Shown: positions 40,644-60,417 of the stretch, in pieces
How positions within the stretch are numbered: position 1 is the first letter of the stretch
Layout: each line of letters opens with the position of its first letter
Source: Membranipora membranacea
Lineage: Eukaryota; Bryozoa; Gymnolaemata; Cheilostomatida; Membraniporidae
Assembly: GCA_914767715.1 (NCBI GenBank)
Contig: OU612073.1
Coordinates: 23,872,001-23,936,000 of the forward strand
Length of the DNA: 64,000 bases
Direction of reading: 5' to 3'
The notes under the pieces: model-generated
What the model saw: only the letters and a program-made list of their open reading frames with translations
The model's database searches: none
What the model was told of the DNA's origin: nothing
Translations under genes and position numbers: made by a program

Positions 40644-42525
40644 GTGAGAAAGGTGAGATTTCTAGCTTTCAAGTAATTATCTCTGCAAGCTAGGATGTAA
40701 CAAAGGACTTGACTGGGAACGGATAGACAACTGAGGTAGGACACCAGACAACTCTGACCCGGGCTGACAGACAGACCTACGTGGCTTCCACCTATATATC
40801 TGGTAATTATTTATGAACACTTATCCTTATATCTGACAGATGTAAACCTTCTCACTGGGCTAAGTTGGACCACCTTGTATGAGCATCCAACCACGTATCA
40901 CATGGTTAATCATAAATAAGTATCTAGGATGAAAATCTGGTCGCACAGACATTCCTACCCACTTGATTCAGATTCAGATACCTCAACCAGTCTCATCTGG
41001 CTTCGCTAATCTTCTTGTTTGCTGCCTCACTTCCTTTTTCTGATATCCGGCATAGATCTGGGTACCTAGGTCTGCTGTGTTTGGATTTACTCATGAAGAA
41101 TATAACTGCTTGCTCTGCAATAAAATCAAAAGTTTTCTCTAGTGTAATACATGCAACTTATTGAATTTAAACTTTGTCTCAATGAACTATTCAGCAAGAA
41201 TTAAATAGAATGTCACATCCCTTCACATTTTATCTTTGTACTGATACCTTAATTGCCATCAGTCTGCCATAACTGATTCTACCATTATTGTGGATAAATC
41301 TTTAAATAGCACCTTTGTATTACAGGTGTCAACATGTTAAATATATGACCCAATATATTATTTTGAAACATTAATCTCTTATTTTGACCTGTCAGCTGTC
41401 TATGTGAGTGGCATGTGCTCAGACCAATGAAGAGGGAGTTCATTGCTCAGACTAAACTGTCTGTATTGGGTTCACTCCTCCGTCGCACCACTGTCTCGTC
41501 GCCGTACTTCATATGACTGTCTGAGGACTAAACAACAGTCAAGATTTCCCTACTGCAGCTCATTGTATATAAGATATATTACCTCTTGTTAACTCGTTCA
41601 AGATGAACAGGAAGGTCACTCAGCCAGTAAAGTCTCGAGTTTTATACGCACTTTTAACCAACAAGTACCATGCATCCTGTTGTTGCTAATTGTCCGATTA
41701 GTTGTGGGTTTATGCCCGTTGTACTGTATAAACAATAGAGATTATCTGAGCTACACATTGTTTGTGCTTGTGGCCATCATCTATTGATGAAGTAGAGTAG
41801 CAGCTTGTCAAAGTGGGTTTTGTTGATTCTCCAAGCTGTGCATTCCAGACTCAACATTGCTATTCTAGATTTGTCTTCTCTTATTGTATGGGTAGACAAC
41901 TATTTACCCATCAATCCTTGATGGACTATTTATGGGGAGTGTGCAGCCTATCAGAGGCTAGGGAAAGGCAGGTAGTATTTGTGACTTGCAGCCATGTAAT
42001 GTACGGAACAACTTTCATCATTTTACCATTCGATGTTTCTGCCCCAAACAGAGAGCAAAACTGGCGCAGACATTGCAGCCTTGCCATTAAGGCAAAATAA
42101 TATTTCGCCGCTCATGCTTCGGGATGTGGCGTGTGATATGACATCCGATTTTAATCAACCTTTTAATCAACCCCGGGCTTACTACCTTGCCATTCACTCA
42201 GATATAAGTTGGTAAAAGCGAAGCTATTAATAAACATTAGGTGACGAAATGATCATCAACAGATCGCTTCTGTGTGTATTGACGTAAATTTTGAATTTCG
42301 AAAACAGAAAACATGATAAAATATGATAATCCTCAACAAAGTTTGGCATTCCAGGCTTTATATTACATGAGGACAATTTAGCCTCAATGCTTCATACCTA
42401 CTGATCAAATCAAATGTAGCAAAACAATTGACCTTTTTCTCATGACAAAACTTTCGTAACAATCTAAAGAATATAAAATACATTGAACAAGGAACTCACT
42501 CTGGACTTGACATTATTAACTCTTG
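40644..42525. other. intergenic, no gene supported
   Basis: Includes the LINE 3' flank and the 3' side of the minus-strand ankyrin-like gene. A 28-codon frame at about 41602 follows a TATATAAG box, but nothing further supports it. Confidence 0.5.
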
Positions 42526-43761
42526 TTACAAAGTTTTCGATTTACTCCACAATGTAATACCTTGAAGTTCTCGTTGATGTACTGTTTCAGACAGGATTGA
42601 TACGATTTCTTTATTACCATGTTTCAAGGCATAGCTGAGTGGGGTTTCGTTATCATCATCTTCAGACTTAAGCAGTTTGGTCAATGACTCAATAGGAAAT
42701 ACTGATAAGTAGAACTTCAGAATGATGGCGTTGGAGGGAGATGAATAGCTAAATCTATGAAAGACGTTTCTCTTAAAACTGCCATCTTGTGATACAAACT
42801 CTACCTTTTCTTCTAATCCCAGACTATTCATCAGCTTTTGTATGAAAGGGAGACCTGAAACAGATTTCACCGCAAACGCTACTGACTCACCAGATTTAAG
42901 ATTTTTGTCTAGCGCAAGCTGTGCTAGATATTCTCCTCTGTCATTTTCCCTCAATGATTCTATGATCGTGTTGACAGTGTGGTATTGTTGAGTCTTCATC
43001 GCTCTTATTAGGGAGTTGTCCCCCTCATTATCCCTATTCAGTATCAACCTCAGCCTCTGTTTGATATCAGTGATAGCTTCATTTAGTAGGTACGGCACCA
43101 GTTCCTCATAAGCCATCCAGTTTGCTTGTATTCGATCACCACCGCTAGGCTGTAGCAGAATCTCTACTCTGTCCTCCATAGAACTTATACTCTCTAAACA
43201 TAACTTTAGGACATCATGATCGTGAGAAGCTACCTGATATGCTGTTACATCACCGCAAAAGTGGGGCGGCAGGATCGCATCTTCTGGGTCTCGATCTGTG
43301 TCTAGTAACACCAGATTATCATGTTGAGTTATAAGCATATACCTATCGTCATCATCCGGTACAGAGTGTAGGATTGTCTTCACAAGCTGTAAGGTATCCC
43401 CGGCCCCTCTATTTACAGCTTTGTGTAGTAATGTACCCCCGCCGTAGGTGTCTATCCCTCCTCCCTCTTGGGCTCCATTTCCTGTCAGAAGTATATAGAT
43501 ATACTGATCCTGGCACTCCTCATGCCGTTGTAGGTAAGTCAGGAGCGTAGACAGAAGGGGTACAGCATTTTTAGTCTCGTGTCTTACAATGTGATGGAGA
43601 AGTGTCTCATTATTATTACCAGTTTGTGATTGGCAGGCTGCTATGATGTCACTCGGGGATTCAATGTTTAGAAGCCGCTTCAGCTGACTCTCTGAGCCAG
43701 ATTTGATTGCTCCTAATAGTTTTGAGTGAACCTCATATACGCCTGTGCCTGACGCTGCCAT
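42526..43761 (-). CDS. ankyrin-like repeat protein, copy 1
   Basis: A single uninterrupted minus-strand frame of 411 residues starting at ATG 43761 (MAASGTG); the frame is open four codons further but with no ATG. Ankyrin-type helices recur: NETLLHHIVRHETKNAVPLLSTLL, GGTLLHKAVNRGAGDTLQLVKTIL, GDNSLIRAMKTQQYHTVNTIIESL and a C-terminal ETPLSYALKHGNKEIVSILSE. The repeats are spaced and degenerate rather than a tight 33-residue array. Such proteins usually bind partners through the concave face; no catalytic domain is present and the function is unknown. The gene at 45008-46279 is a paralogue in the opposite orientation. The lack of introns contrasts with every neighbouring gene and suggests a retrocopy origin or a naturally intronless family. 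Confidence 0.85.
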   Translation of the reverse strand: MAASGTGVYEVHSKLLGAIKSGSESQLKRLLNIESPSDIIAACQSQTGNNNETLLHHIVRHETKNAVPLLSTLLTYLQRHEECQDQYIYILLTGNGAQEGGGIDTYGGGTLLHKAVNRGAGDTLQLVKTILHSVPDDDDRYMLITQHDNLVLLDTDRDPEDAILPPHFCGDVTAYQVASHDHDVLKLCLESISSMEDRVEILLQPSGGDRIQANWMAYEELVPYLLNEAITDIKQRLRLILNRDNEGDNSLIRAMKTQQYHTVNTIIESLRENDRGEYLAQLALDKNLKSGESVAFAVKSVSGLPFIQKLMNSLGLEEKVEFVSQDGSFKRNVFHRFSYSSPSNAIILKFYLSVFPIESLTKLLKSEDDDNETPLSYALKHGNKEIVSILSETVHQRELQGITLWSKSKTL

Positions 43762-45007
43762 TATCCAACACAATACCTGCTACAGAACGACCCTGTAAAA
43801 TGAAGACATGGTTAAAGACATTTTATAGGTAGAAGGATGATGGTTTGTTAAACAAGCAGAGCATGGTGTATGAGGGCTTATGTGAGGGGGGGGGGGTGTG
43901 TATGAGGGGCTTTGCCATCATTTCCAGCCCAATTTTTCTACCGTAAGTCCTAATTAAACTCACTCACGTCCATTTATAGTCTCGATACTCTGTACTCGTG
44001 TCAGAAACCTTGATTTTGCTTTTTTTTACTCCGATATCAGTACGGGTCCACGGACTAGTTCCTGATGGGGCACAGGAGCATTTGAAGTCGGGTGCCCTAC
44101 CTGACACCACTGTGATCCGTCGAGCATCTCGGTGCACGGTACCTCTCTATGGAAAGACCCATGCCCTATCCATTGTACCACAGCCTAATTAAACATTAAA
44201 CATTATAACAATATTAACAAATATATACCACACATATATTATGATACATAGTGTAAAATGGTGAAATATGAGACTAAAAGAGCAGCTGTACTAACCCTGA
44301 GACCTGTTTATTACGTCACTGGATACAGCGTCAGCTTGTAACTGTGTCACACATAACTACCGTACTACTACATCTATCATATACTACTATCATTACTAGT
44401 ACTGTACATATGAACGTCGCTAATCAGGATGTTGATGATCATTCAAACATGACATTTTTATCTACGAAATAAGTATTTCTGTGTAAACAATGCAGCAATC
44501 TCCACACTGTTGGTTATTATTTCCTCATCACAGTGATTCCTCACTGTCGCTATACTATTTTTCTCAGTACTGAAAAACAAGTGATTCTGATATTTAGTAG
44601 AATCATGATTGATACATCGTTACACGAATAAACAGCCAACATGTGAAGGAAAAGATTGATTCACAATACTACGCAAACAGACCCTCAGTGTGATCATATC
44701 TGTGATCATTGCCAGTACCGACAGGTTGTGCTACAGAATTTGTACACTTAAACGTAAAGTGTCTATTCCTTCTTGCTTCAAGAACTATCAAAGTGAGTTG
44801 ACTATAATGACGACGGCATTATGAGCTTGCGGATATTCTCATTGCATTTTTATTCGATGTCGTAATATACTTTGTTTGGAACACCACTTACTAGTTTTCA
44901 AAGAAGATGGTTTCAATTAAACAAATATGTTGTGTTGCGATTCAGATTTCAAAAAGTGTAAGTGATGTTATATGATTTTTCCATAGGTGTAGGTAAATCT
45001 ATGAATT
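43762..45007. promoter_or_regulatory. shared upstream region of the divergent ankyrin-like pair
   Basis: 1.25 kb between the two start codons, holding both promoters. A G tract occurs near 43887-43896. On the minus strand near 44060-44180 a tRNA-like 5' half (GGTACAATGGATAGGGCA) is seen without a T-arm at the proper distance. No obvious TATA box. Confidence 0.45.
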
Positions 45008-46279
45008 ATGGCATCACCTGAAGAAGAAGTCTCCAGAGTTCACTCATTGTTGTTAGCAGCCATCGAGACACATTCATTATCTCAAGTAGAGCAGCATCTA
45101 AAGACGGAATCGTCACATGACGTCATCAGGGCCTGTCAGCAGCAAACTAGTGACAATAATGAGACCCTCCTACACCAGGCAGTGAAGTACGTGGTCAAAT
45201 CCTGCTATAGTATTAAAAGAGTCATCCCTCCTGACGTGAGTATTCTGTCTACGCTCCTTGCTTACCTACAAGAGAATGAAGAGCACCAGGATCAGTATCT
45301 CAGTATACTTATGACAGGAGACGGAGTGCAGGAAGGAGCAGGGGTTAACACCCGCGGAGGGAGTACAATACTACACAGAGCTGTAAGGAATGCAGCAGGT
45401 AAACAACAGCTAGTTAGGACAATCATCCAATCACTACCAGACGAGGGCGACAGACTCAAGCTCATAACAAAGCGTAATAACCTTGTGCTGCTGCCGTCGG
45501 ATATTAGTGATGGAGAATATCACAGTGATGAGGATGAGGATGAGGATGAGGATGAAGATGATGAGACAGAAGGTAATGAGACGATGCTCCATATCGGATA
45601 CTACAATTATGACATTGTGAAAATAGTCTTGGAGAGTCTAAGCTCAATAGAATACAGGGTAGATGTCTTATTGGAGATGGATAAATATAACTGTAGTATT
45701 CTGAGATGGTCTTGGATGGCTGACAAGGGAATGGTAACTTATCTACTGAAAGAGGCAATCACCGATAACGAACAGAGACTGAGATTGATACTGAGTAAGG
45801 ATCGCAAGGGGAATAACTTATTGATAAGAGCCATGAAGACACAACGGTATCACACTGTCAACACGATCATAGAATCATTGAGTGAGAGAAACGAAGGAAA
45901 CTATCTGGCTCAGCTTGCGCTAAACAAAAATCCTGAAACTGGGGAATCGCTAGCATTCGTGGTGCAATCTGACAAAGACCTCCCTTTCATTGACTCAATT
46001 ATGAAAAGTTTTAGCTCAGAGGAAAAAGTGAATTTCGTGACGCAAGGAACTTCGAAGAGGAACGTTTTTCATGCATTTAGCAATGAGTTTAGCTACTCTA
46101 TTCCTATTATGAAGTTTTATTTAGCCGCATTTCCCAGCGAATCTCTGATTGAGATGCTAAGGCTTCAGGAATCTGACGAGAGACTGACGCCACTGGATAT
46201 GGCTGCAAAGATGGGCAGCCCAGAAGTCTTAGCAATTCTTACTACAGCTCAGAAGCAGTGTGAGACTCCGAATGTCTGA
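45008..46279 (+). CDS. ankyrin-like repeat protein, copy 2
   Basis: A single uninterrupted frame of 423 residues (MASPEEEVSRVHSLLLAAIE). It aligns end to end with the divergent copy 1: NNETLLH, LLSTLLTYLQ/LLAYLQ, GDGVQEGAGV, LHRAV, RLRLIL, LIRAMKTQ.YHTVNTIIESL, FVQSDKDLPFI. A distinctive insertion is the acidic run of residues about 175-189 (alternating D and E, encoded by a GATGAG repeat). It is absent from copy 1, which has a short PEDAILPP segment there. The C-terminal ankyrin repeat is LTPLDMAAKMGSPEVLAILTT. A poly(A) signal AATAAA lies at 46433-46438. Function unknown. Confidence 0.85.
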   Translation: MASPEEEVSRVHSLLLAAIETHSLSQVEQHLKTESSHDVIRACQQQTSDNNETLLHQAVKYVVKSCYSIKRVIPPDVSILSTLLAYLQENEEHQDQYLSILMTGDGVQEGAGVNTRGGSTILHRAVRNAAGKQQLVRTIIQSLPDEGDRLKLITKRNNLVLLPSDISDGEYHSDEDEDEDEDEDDETEGNETMLHIGYYNYDIVKIVLESLSSIEYRVDVLLEMDKYNCSILRWSWMADKGMVTYLLKEAITDNEQRLRLILSKDRKGNNLLIRAMKTQRYHTVNTIIESLSERNEGNYLAQLALNKNPETGESLAFVVQSDKDLPFIDSIMKSFSSEEKVNFVTQGTSKRNVFHAFSNEFSYSIPIMKFYLAAFPSESLIEMLRLQESDERLTPLDMAAKMGSPEVLAILTTAQKQCETPNV

Positions 46280-47925
46280 GATTTATTCTTTGAGTCAAAA
46301 ACCGCCTTATATATGTTTTAGTTAGAATCATATTAACTTACTTTTCAATTAATCGTTGAGGTAAACAAAATTTTTAAGGTAACATATTTCCTTGTAGTAC
46401 GTAGTTTGACTAACGAGTTTTTATAGGCCATCAATAAAATGTATTAAACAGAATTGTTACATTTGCTTACATTAGGGTTGTGTCCACTTTAACCAAGACA
46501 AAGCAACTCCAAAAGAATGGAATAAGGTATGAGTCAATTATGAAACCCAAACTCCCAACTCTTATTGGCAAATTTTTGTATGGGGCGTGTTGAGGGATGC
46601 CCTTCCTCCCTTCGCTTACAGGTTATTCTTGGCAATGTAGTCGAGATAAGTTCAGAGCCACATTACCCCTCGACTACCACCATTTTCTGAGCGTTACGAG
46701 CTTTAGAAGTGTTTATGTGGCATGTTTTGAACAATGGCTGCTAGTCTGACTACATAATCATGTTTCGGAAATTTTTTCTTATGTTTGACTCGGCCAAGTA
46801 GCCAGAGGGTATGAGCATAGTTCTGTGCTGCTTATCTCTCACTCAGTAAATCCATAATAGTACTCCAAACTGTAACACAGTTCTACAGTTACAGGATTAT
46901 CAAAACACACTTCCAGATTTGTTAACTCTACTGCTCGTCAAACAAGTTTGTAACCATGAGATGCAGAGAAAACTTGATTTCCGGTGTTTTGGAGTACTAT
47001 GTGTACCCACACCTATATACCTATACCCCCATGGAAGTGACAAATCGAAGTTTTAAGTCTGCTTCATGCTGCGTCGATAGCATGTGGGTACAGCACTGTG
47101 GACCTAAGTGTAAACCTCAGACTACGCGAATTAACCCCAAATACATGAATGCCGTAAAGTAGAGTGTTTACAGGCTTCTATCTCGAGATGAATGATAATG
47201 TGTACCTGCTCTACATAGTCAGTCTTTTCTTTTCAGTTTTTGTAAATTTATTTACATTTACAATCTCATTGAGGCAAATTTGTGCAACAAAAAATTATCA
47301 CATGATATAAGACTATTTCAAAGATAATAAAAATCAAGACAATCTTAAGGCAACAGCATAACTCTATCTCTACAACAATCAAATTGATCTGCAATGAATC
47401 AAAGTTTTTTTGACAAAACTAGAAAATATTTATGCATACATATTTTTATGACAATAAGTTCATTACTAAGAAGTATAAAAATTGCAGCTCAATAAACATA
47501 ATATATAATACTATCACAGGTAGTACAGTATCCTCCCCCCAAACTTCTGCTTGGCAGCATCTCTGGGAACTCGGGATATGAAATTCAAAAAGCACAATGA
47601 ACATCCATCCAACAACTAGTCTACAAAATTATATCCACAATAATGAAACAAAATATTTTACAAAATTCGTGCCCATCAATGAGGGCATGAGTCACTTTTC
47701 TAACTGCTAACTAAAAATTGTGCAAAAATAATCGGAATGTGTTGCCTTGTCTTCATCCAGTGAATAACCAGCCCAGAGATATTATATAATTATTATGATC
47801 TCTGCTTAGACTATACACATGACACAGTGAACTTACAGCTGAAACGATAAAAGAACTCCTATGATGCTAATGAATTATTGCGAAATTAAGCTTTAGAAAA
47901 AGGACTGCTCTCGACTTGTCAAGTT
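46280..47925. other. convergent 3' region between ankyrin-like copy 2 and SIM
   Basis: Holds the ankyrin-like 3' UTR and the SIM 3' UTR. A minus-strand AATAAA (TTTATT at about 47248) would end SIM about 680 bp past its stop. Nothing else is supported. Confidence 0.5.
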
Positions 47926-55328
<7,403 letters not shown>

Positions 55329-57489
55329 CTGAAAATAAAAATATAATTGATTCACTGAATTTAATTTAATTTAAAGTTAATGTTTTGCGTCCTGCCTGCT
55401 GTCCACACAAAAAAATACCCGGATGCCCAAAATTGTAGCTTTGAAACAAATGCACTAAGTTCATCAACATGGAGTTAAGCCCTAAGGGCACTATTTATTT
55501 TTTGCACCACGCCGTCCTTGAGAATAATTCTGATGACGTGACGTGATCATTAGTATTAATTGTTTCATTTTCATGTACAGCCTGGCAAAAATCTCAATAT
55601 TAATACAAACTTCTGTTAAAAAGGTTTTGCCAAGAGTCGATTCTGATTTTCTATGAAGACAAAACCACATTTACGTCATATTTCGGGTCGGCAATACATC
55701 TTTTGGAACAAAAAATCTATGGCACTTGGCAAGCCCTTATTCTTTTATTGGAAAAAGAATATTGTATTTGGTTTGAGGGAAAACATGTTAATGTATTTGT
55801 CCACTACGTTAGCTGTGTTAGGAGCGTGACTCAATGAATAACTCGGAACCAGAAATATTCAAAGTGATATCCGATAGTTACCATCCACAATAAACTATTG
55901 TTATTGCTAACTTTTTTGCCTAATTGCAGCTCTGGTAATCAAGCGATAAAGTACGTCAACCCTAAGGTCAACCCTGAGATAGCCTGCCAGCACCAGATAT
56001 GCTAACCTTTTGTGCTTCAGGGATTTTTCAAGCTTCCATTGTATTAAGAAATTAGGTCAGTTGATGAGTTGCCTGTATAACAGGACTACGCACAATAAAA
56101 CTCTAAAGTATTGTTACACTTACATATTACAACCTGCAGCCATTATTTTGAAAATACTTGTTCCGACATCAAAATTACTCATCACTATATATAACACACA
56201 TTATACCACATCAGCGCAACGCAATAAAATATGCGATGTTTTACAGTATGCTATCACCTAATCACTCCAGGATCACTGGCAGCGGTACATTAGAACAGAC
56301 AACGCTGAGGTATCAGGATTTTAGCGTGGCTGACCCTGAAATTTTAATTGGGTCTGTCAATAAATCGCATCCCCATGAGAGATTTTTTTAAATCAAGCCA
56401 CAGAATATTGTAAGCATCATTTTCATGCGTCATTGCATAGGTATTGGATATTAACTAAAGTTTTCACAACCCTTTTTATCTGCAGTTCAATGAACTGAGG
56501 AAAGATGAGTAGCTATTGACTGCTAACAAGTAAATAGCTTGAGGCTAACTAGGGAACCCCTGACTGCTAGGCCAACAGGAGGAAATAATTATAGCTAGCT
56601 CAAAGTGTGCTACGAAAATCCGATGGGAAAGCTATTGTCTAAATAATAAATAGGTATACCGTAGAAAAACAAGAATATGAGTTTGATTCGAAAGGTTTCC
56701 TGGTTCCAAAATATCCCATACCAATCCATCTTTTGATTCAATTAACAAAACAAAACAGTGCTCACTGCAGAGTTTAAATTGAGCATTGAGGAGATGTAGG
56801 ATGAAATGATTTAAATTAATAAAACAATGTTTTACAAGCTGTAACATCTCTGTGAGGAGCTATACCCCTGAGCCCCGTGACAAATATCTCACATTGAGTG
56901 AGTAACACAGACCGCATATAGCATACATGACTAAAATAAGCAAAGTTTTTGGAACTAGGAACTTTATAAGACAAACAGCCCATAAATTCAACTGTCTATG
57001 TAAACACAGCTTCTACACCTACACACAGCGAGAAATAGAAAATAGAGAAAAGCTAATCCATAGCTCGACAGCTGTGTTGAATTTTGGGATGAGCAAGTCA
57101 AATTGCCCTTGCCGCAGTTAAGTTTACAAAAATAAATGAAAGTTGTATTTCAAACTTTCATTCGCACACCACAACACCTGGATGCTGATCTTTCAAATCA
57201 AAAATGTTTAACTTTTTTAAAATCAACTTTTCTGTTGAGTACAGCTGTTTAAAGTTTTATAATATGGCGACCTGCTTTGTAGTTGGCTTGTTCAAACAAA
57301 ATCACAGTGACAATAGTCAAAATGTATCAAATTACAAAATAACCAAAAAACCAACCAAACACTGAACATTACCTGCTAATAGATTTATAAATCAACATGT
57401 CCTATTGTTCTATGCAGATACAGGTGGTCTGAGGTGAAGCCTTTATGTAATATCCTCTTTATATTCTTCCTTTTTACAAGAAAATAAAA

Positions 57490-57690
57490 CAAACACTTGC
57501 GCCGAAGATCCCCAGCTTGCTAACGAAGTTTAACACGCGGTGATGTAGGCTTCGGCCGATCACAAGCTGTGCTTGATTGGACGCTGCGATGCTGTCATAT
57601 GGTAGTTGGTGGTGTCTTGTTGACGTATTGAGCGCGATGAAGCTGCATTATTTCCCGTGAAACAGCCGGAATGATGAAACGCTCATACAA
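57490..57690 (-). promoter_or_regulatory. candidate SIM promoter, locally GC-rich
   Basis: An island of higher GC with several CpG in AT-rich surroundings, 2.2 kb upstream of the bHLH exon. On the minus strand it holds a CCAAT box (GTCCAATCA), a CRE-like TACGTCAA and TTTCACGGGAAA. It could hold a transcription start for SIM with a non-coding first exon. Inference only. Confidence 0.3.
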
Positions 57691-59369
57691 AGATAAATCT
57701 CGTCACCATTATTGTTCTATACTCATAATTGACGATGCCACCCAAGTCGAGGCATTCACAGCTTTATTTATACGTTAAAAAGTTTGAATACAAAACCTAG
57801 CTTAACACTCAATTACAATCATATCAAATTAAAGAAACAAACAATTAGCCCGGGGCAAAATAGGAAAGCCCTACTCAAACCAACACTACACAGCGTATGC
57901 AAACAATTCAAGTGATTTATATCAAACTATTATTACATGTGTTCAGTTTTTATTAATGCAGTATAAGGTGATGTTTGTGTGGGCTTAAGCGATTGTCAAT
58001 GAGAAATGCATCATCGCTGATTTGAAAAGCTGCATTCCCTTAAGTTTAGCCTAACATGATAAATACTTACTGAATAATTGGTGGGGCTTCAAATCCAGCT
58101 CGTAATCACAAGACTTGGACTGAGTATGTAAATACTCTAGACTGAACACCCAGTCAGAATCAGCCGAATCACTGATGTAAAAATTTGGCTAGACATCAGA
58201 TAAGTCCCTTACTAAAAAGAAGCCAGCTATGTTCCCATATTGTTTTTCCACACAGCTACATCACATTCTATGTACAGTAGCTTGTTTTGGCTACAGGTGA
58301 TAAGTGTGGCGTAATAGAAGGTTCACACGAGGGTGAGTGGAGAGAAAATTAAGGGTCTCTGATCAGCCCAACAGCTGATGTCTCAGATATAGTTGATATG
58401 TTGATTTAATAATGGTTTAAGGTGTAAAGAAGTATGTGGTAAAATCAGATTGACAAAAAACTATGAGTCTGCGGATATCAATTTGTCCACTTGTACCTAA
58501 TCTTGAGGGCCCTTTGTCAGTGTTATGTAATCAGACTAATAATCTATTCTAGTAGCTCAAGAGGGCAGGTGTATGGGCTTTATTTTGTAGAAAAATGTAT
58601 AAAACCAAATAACTATTTTGAAACAATAATAGTATTTTTGTGATTGTGATCCAGACATGTTAATTATTATGTCTAACCAGATGATTCCCAGCGGGATGGA
58701 CGGCCCTTTTTATTTTCTACATGAAAAGGCAGAATTTTTTTCCATTTCCATGGAATCCATGTTATGGTACACTGATAATTTTTTTTACATAGAGCTTTAT
58801 CTCAGTCCAAGATAATAAAAGTACAAAATCTACCGCTCTTTTTATCCGAGCATGATCCGTCAATTTATCATAGAAATTATACAATGGTGGTGGCGCATGT
58901 CCAGTGCTTGTTGGCACTGGGTAGATGAGGCAGAATTCATCCCTATTCAGTTTAGTCACGGCTAACGTGACTTTTTGGTAAATAATTATGTTTAGGATAA
59001 AGTTAATAGATGTTTATAATAAGCTAATAATGATCTCTGATTTTTAAGATTTCATTGTTCAAACTTTAAATGACCGATGCTGTGTGGCTTTTTTTGTTTC
59101 TGGTTTGACTCTTCAGGAAGGCGGTAATATCAAAGGTGATGCCTTCAAGACGTATAAAAATACAGCGTTGTAATCTAAAGCAAAACACCTCAAGTACCTA
59201 TTTTTGGTTTAAACTTCCTCTATGCATTTACCGGTAAAATAAGTGTAATAGAAAACTTTATGTCTCTGATGTAGCATGCTTCCAGATTTAATATTATCAG
59301 TTTTACGAGATTTATGTAATAAGATAATATAACACACATGAGTACATACTCTAATATTTTTCCACCTAC

Positions 59370-59456
59370 CTCACCATTTTCACCTATGAGGACTCCCTGT
59401 AGATTGCTATTTGGGAATTGATTGAGATCATAACCTGCGCTATCCACCGTCAGCAT
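59370..59456 (-). CDS. candidate alternative 5' coding exon of SIM
   Basis: An ATG-initiated 29-codon frame (MLTVDSAGYDLNQFPN...GENGE) ending exactly at a GTAGGT donor in phase 0. It could splice directly to the bHLH exon, whose acceptor (TTTTCAG|ATA ATG AAA) is also phase 0, adding an N-terminal extension to SIM. A TATATAG motif lies about 30 bp upstream on the minus strand. The alternative is a chance open frame, or an exon of another gene. Confidence 0.4.
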
Positions 59457-59737
59457 TATAACTGTCTCTATAAGTCACAGCGCTATATAAGTCAGCGCTC
59501 CTATTCAATTCCTGCTGATTATCCCGATCTGATTGTTTTTTATCAAGGCTATCAGATTGAAAAAGAAAACTTGTCGCTGTCCTCTTGGTTCTGTTTTGTC
59601 TTTCATAAATGTAGCGAATTTTTTTGTTGATCCCAAGATAATAATCTATAGCGGAGAAGCGGTGATGGCGATGCAGCACCTTGTCAGCAGTAACTTAGAT
59701 ATAAACAGATTGCCGATACGATAACAACTAACATGGA

Positions 59738-59870
59738 ATGGAGACTTCGCCAACTTTTCTACTCGGCGCGCTCAGCACAATATCCATGCTTATTCTGCTA
59801 CACAATACCCCGCTATCCTTATATCAACAATATATCAAACAATACTATAGGAAAAAGGAGAGCTGTTACA
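59738..59870 (+). CDS. possible first exon of a plus-strand gene (hydrophobic N-terminus)
   Basis: Starting at ATG 59738, the frame encodes METSPTFLLGALSTISMLILL and then a polar basic stretch (YYRKKESCYK), like a signal anchor, before a weak GTTAGC donor near 59872. It is divergent to the candidate SIM first exon at 59370-59456. No downstream exon could be joined with confidence. Confidence 0.2.
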
Positions 59871-60375
59871 AGGTTAGCATGGGATCCTCGGTGAAAGTGA
59901 GAGGTTACACCTCGCGGTGCATGCTGGGTATCCCGTCATTGAAAGTGGGTGTGGTTTGGAGAAAGCGTGGTGACTAGTTCCAGGCAGGAGCTATAGATCA
60001 CTTTCTCTGGACGCTAACAATAATACGACCAATCAGGAGGCATTAACAGGTAGAGAAGGACGTCCGCTCACTTTTGCGCAAATTTATGAAGTCAAAGCCA
60101 GGTCGAAAAATGAAAAATGTATAGGCAATGATGAGTGCATAGATTACATTGTAATTCAGCACACTCTTGTTCTACAGCATGATTTTCAGAACTTAAAATG
60201 GTGTTTTGCCTTTTCACTGCACAGAGCAGGAAATTTTAAGTTTAAGAATTTATGAAAACATACCCATCCCTCCCCTTCTCCCCCCCCCCCCCAAACACCA
60301 CAACCATGGCTGATATTAAAAGAAACACAGAGTTGAGAAAACCTACCGAAAGTATAAACTGAAAGTAAAACTCAC

Positions 60376-60417
60376 TTTAATCGGTGGTGGCTTATAGGTT
60401 TTCTCAGGTACAGTCAT
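60376..60417 (-). CDS. candidate alternative first coding exon of SIM (14 codons)
   Basis: ATG at 60417 opens MTVPEKTYKPPPIK and ends precisely at a GTGAGT donor in phase 0. It can join the bHLH exon at 55328 directly, or the 59370-59456 exon through an AG acceptor just before its ATG. Short N-terminal leader exons are common in bHLH-PAS genes. Supported only by the splice site and phase. Confidence 0.4.

Noticed and set aside
41813-42100. 95-codon plus-strand frame upstream of the ankyrin-like gene
   Set aside because: The first codon is GTG, it has no recognised domain, and its composition matches surrounding non-coding DNA.
45504-45758. Minus-strand frame opposite ankyrin-like copy 2, rich in His-Pro
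   Set aside because: It is the antisense shadow of the GATGAG repeat and the adjacent coding sequence.
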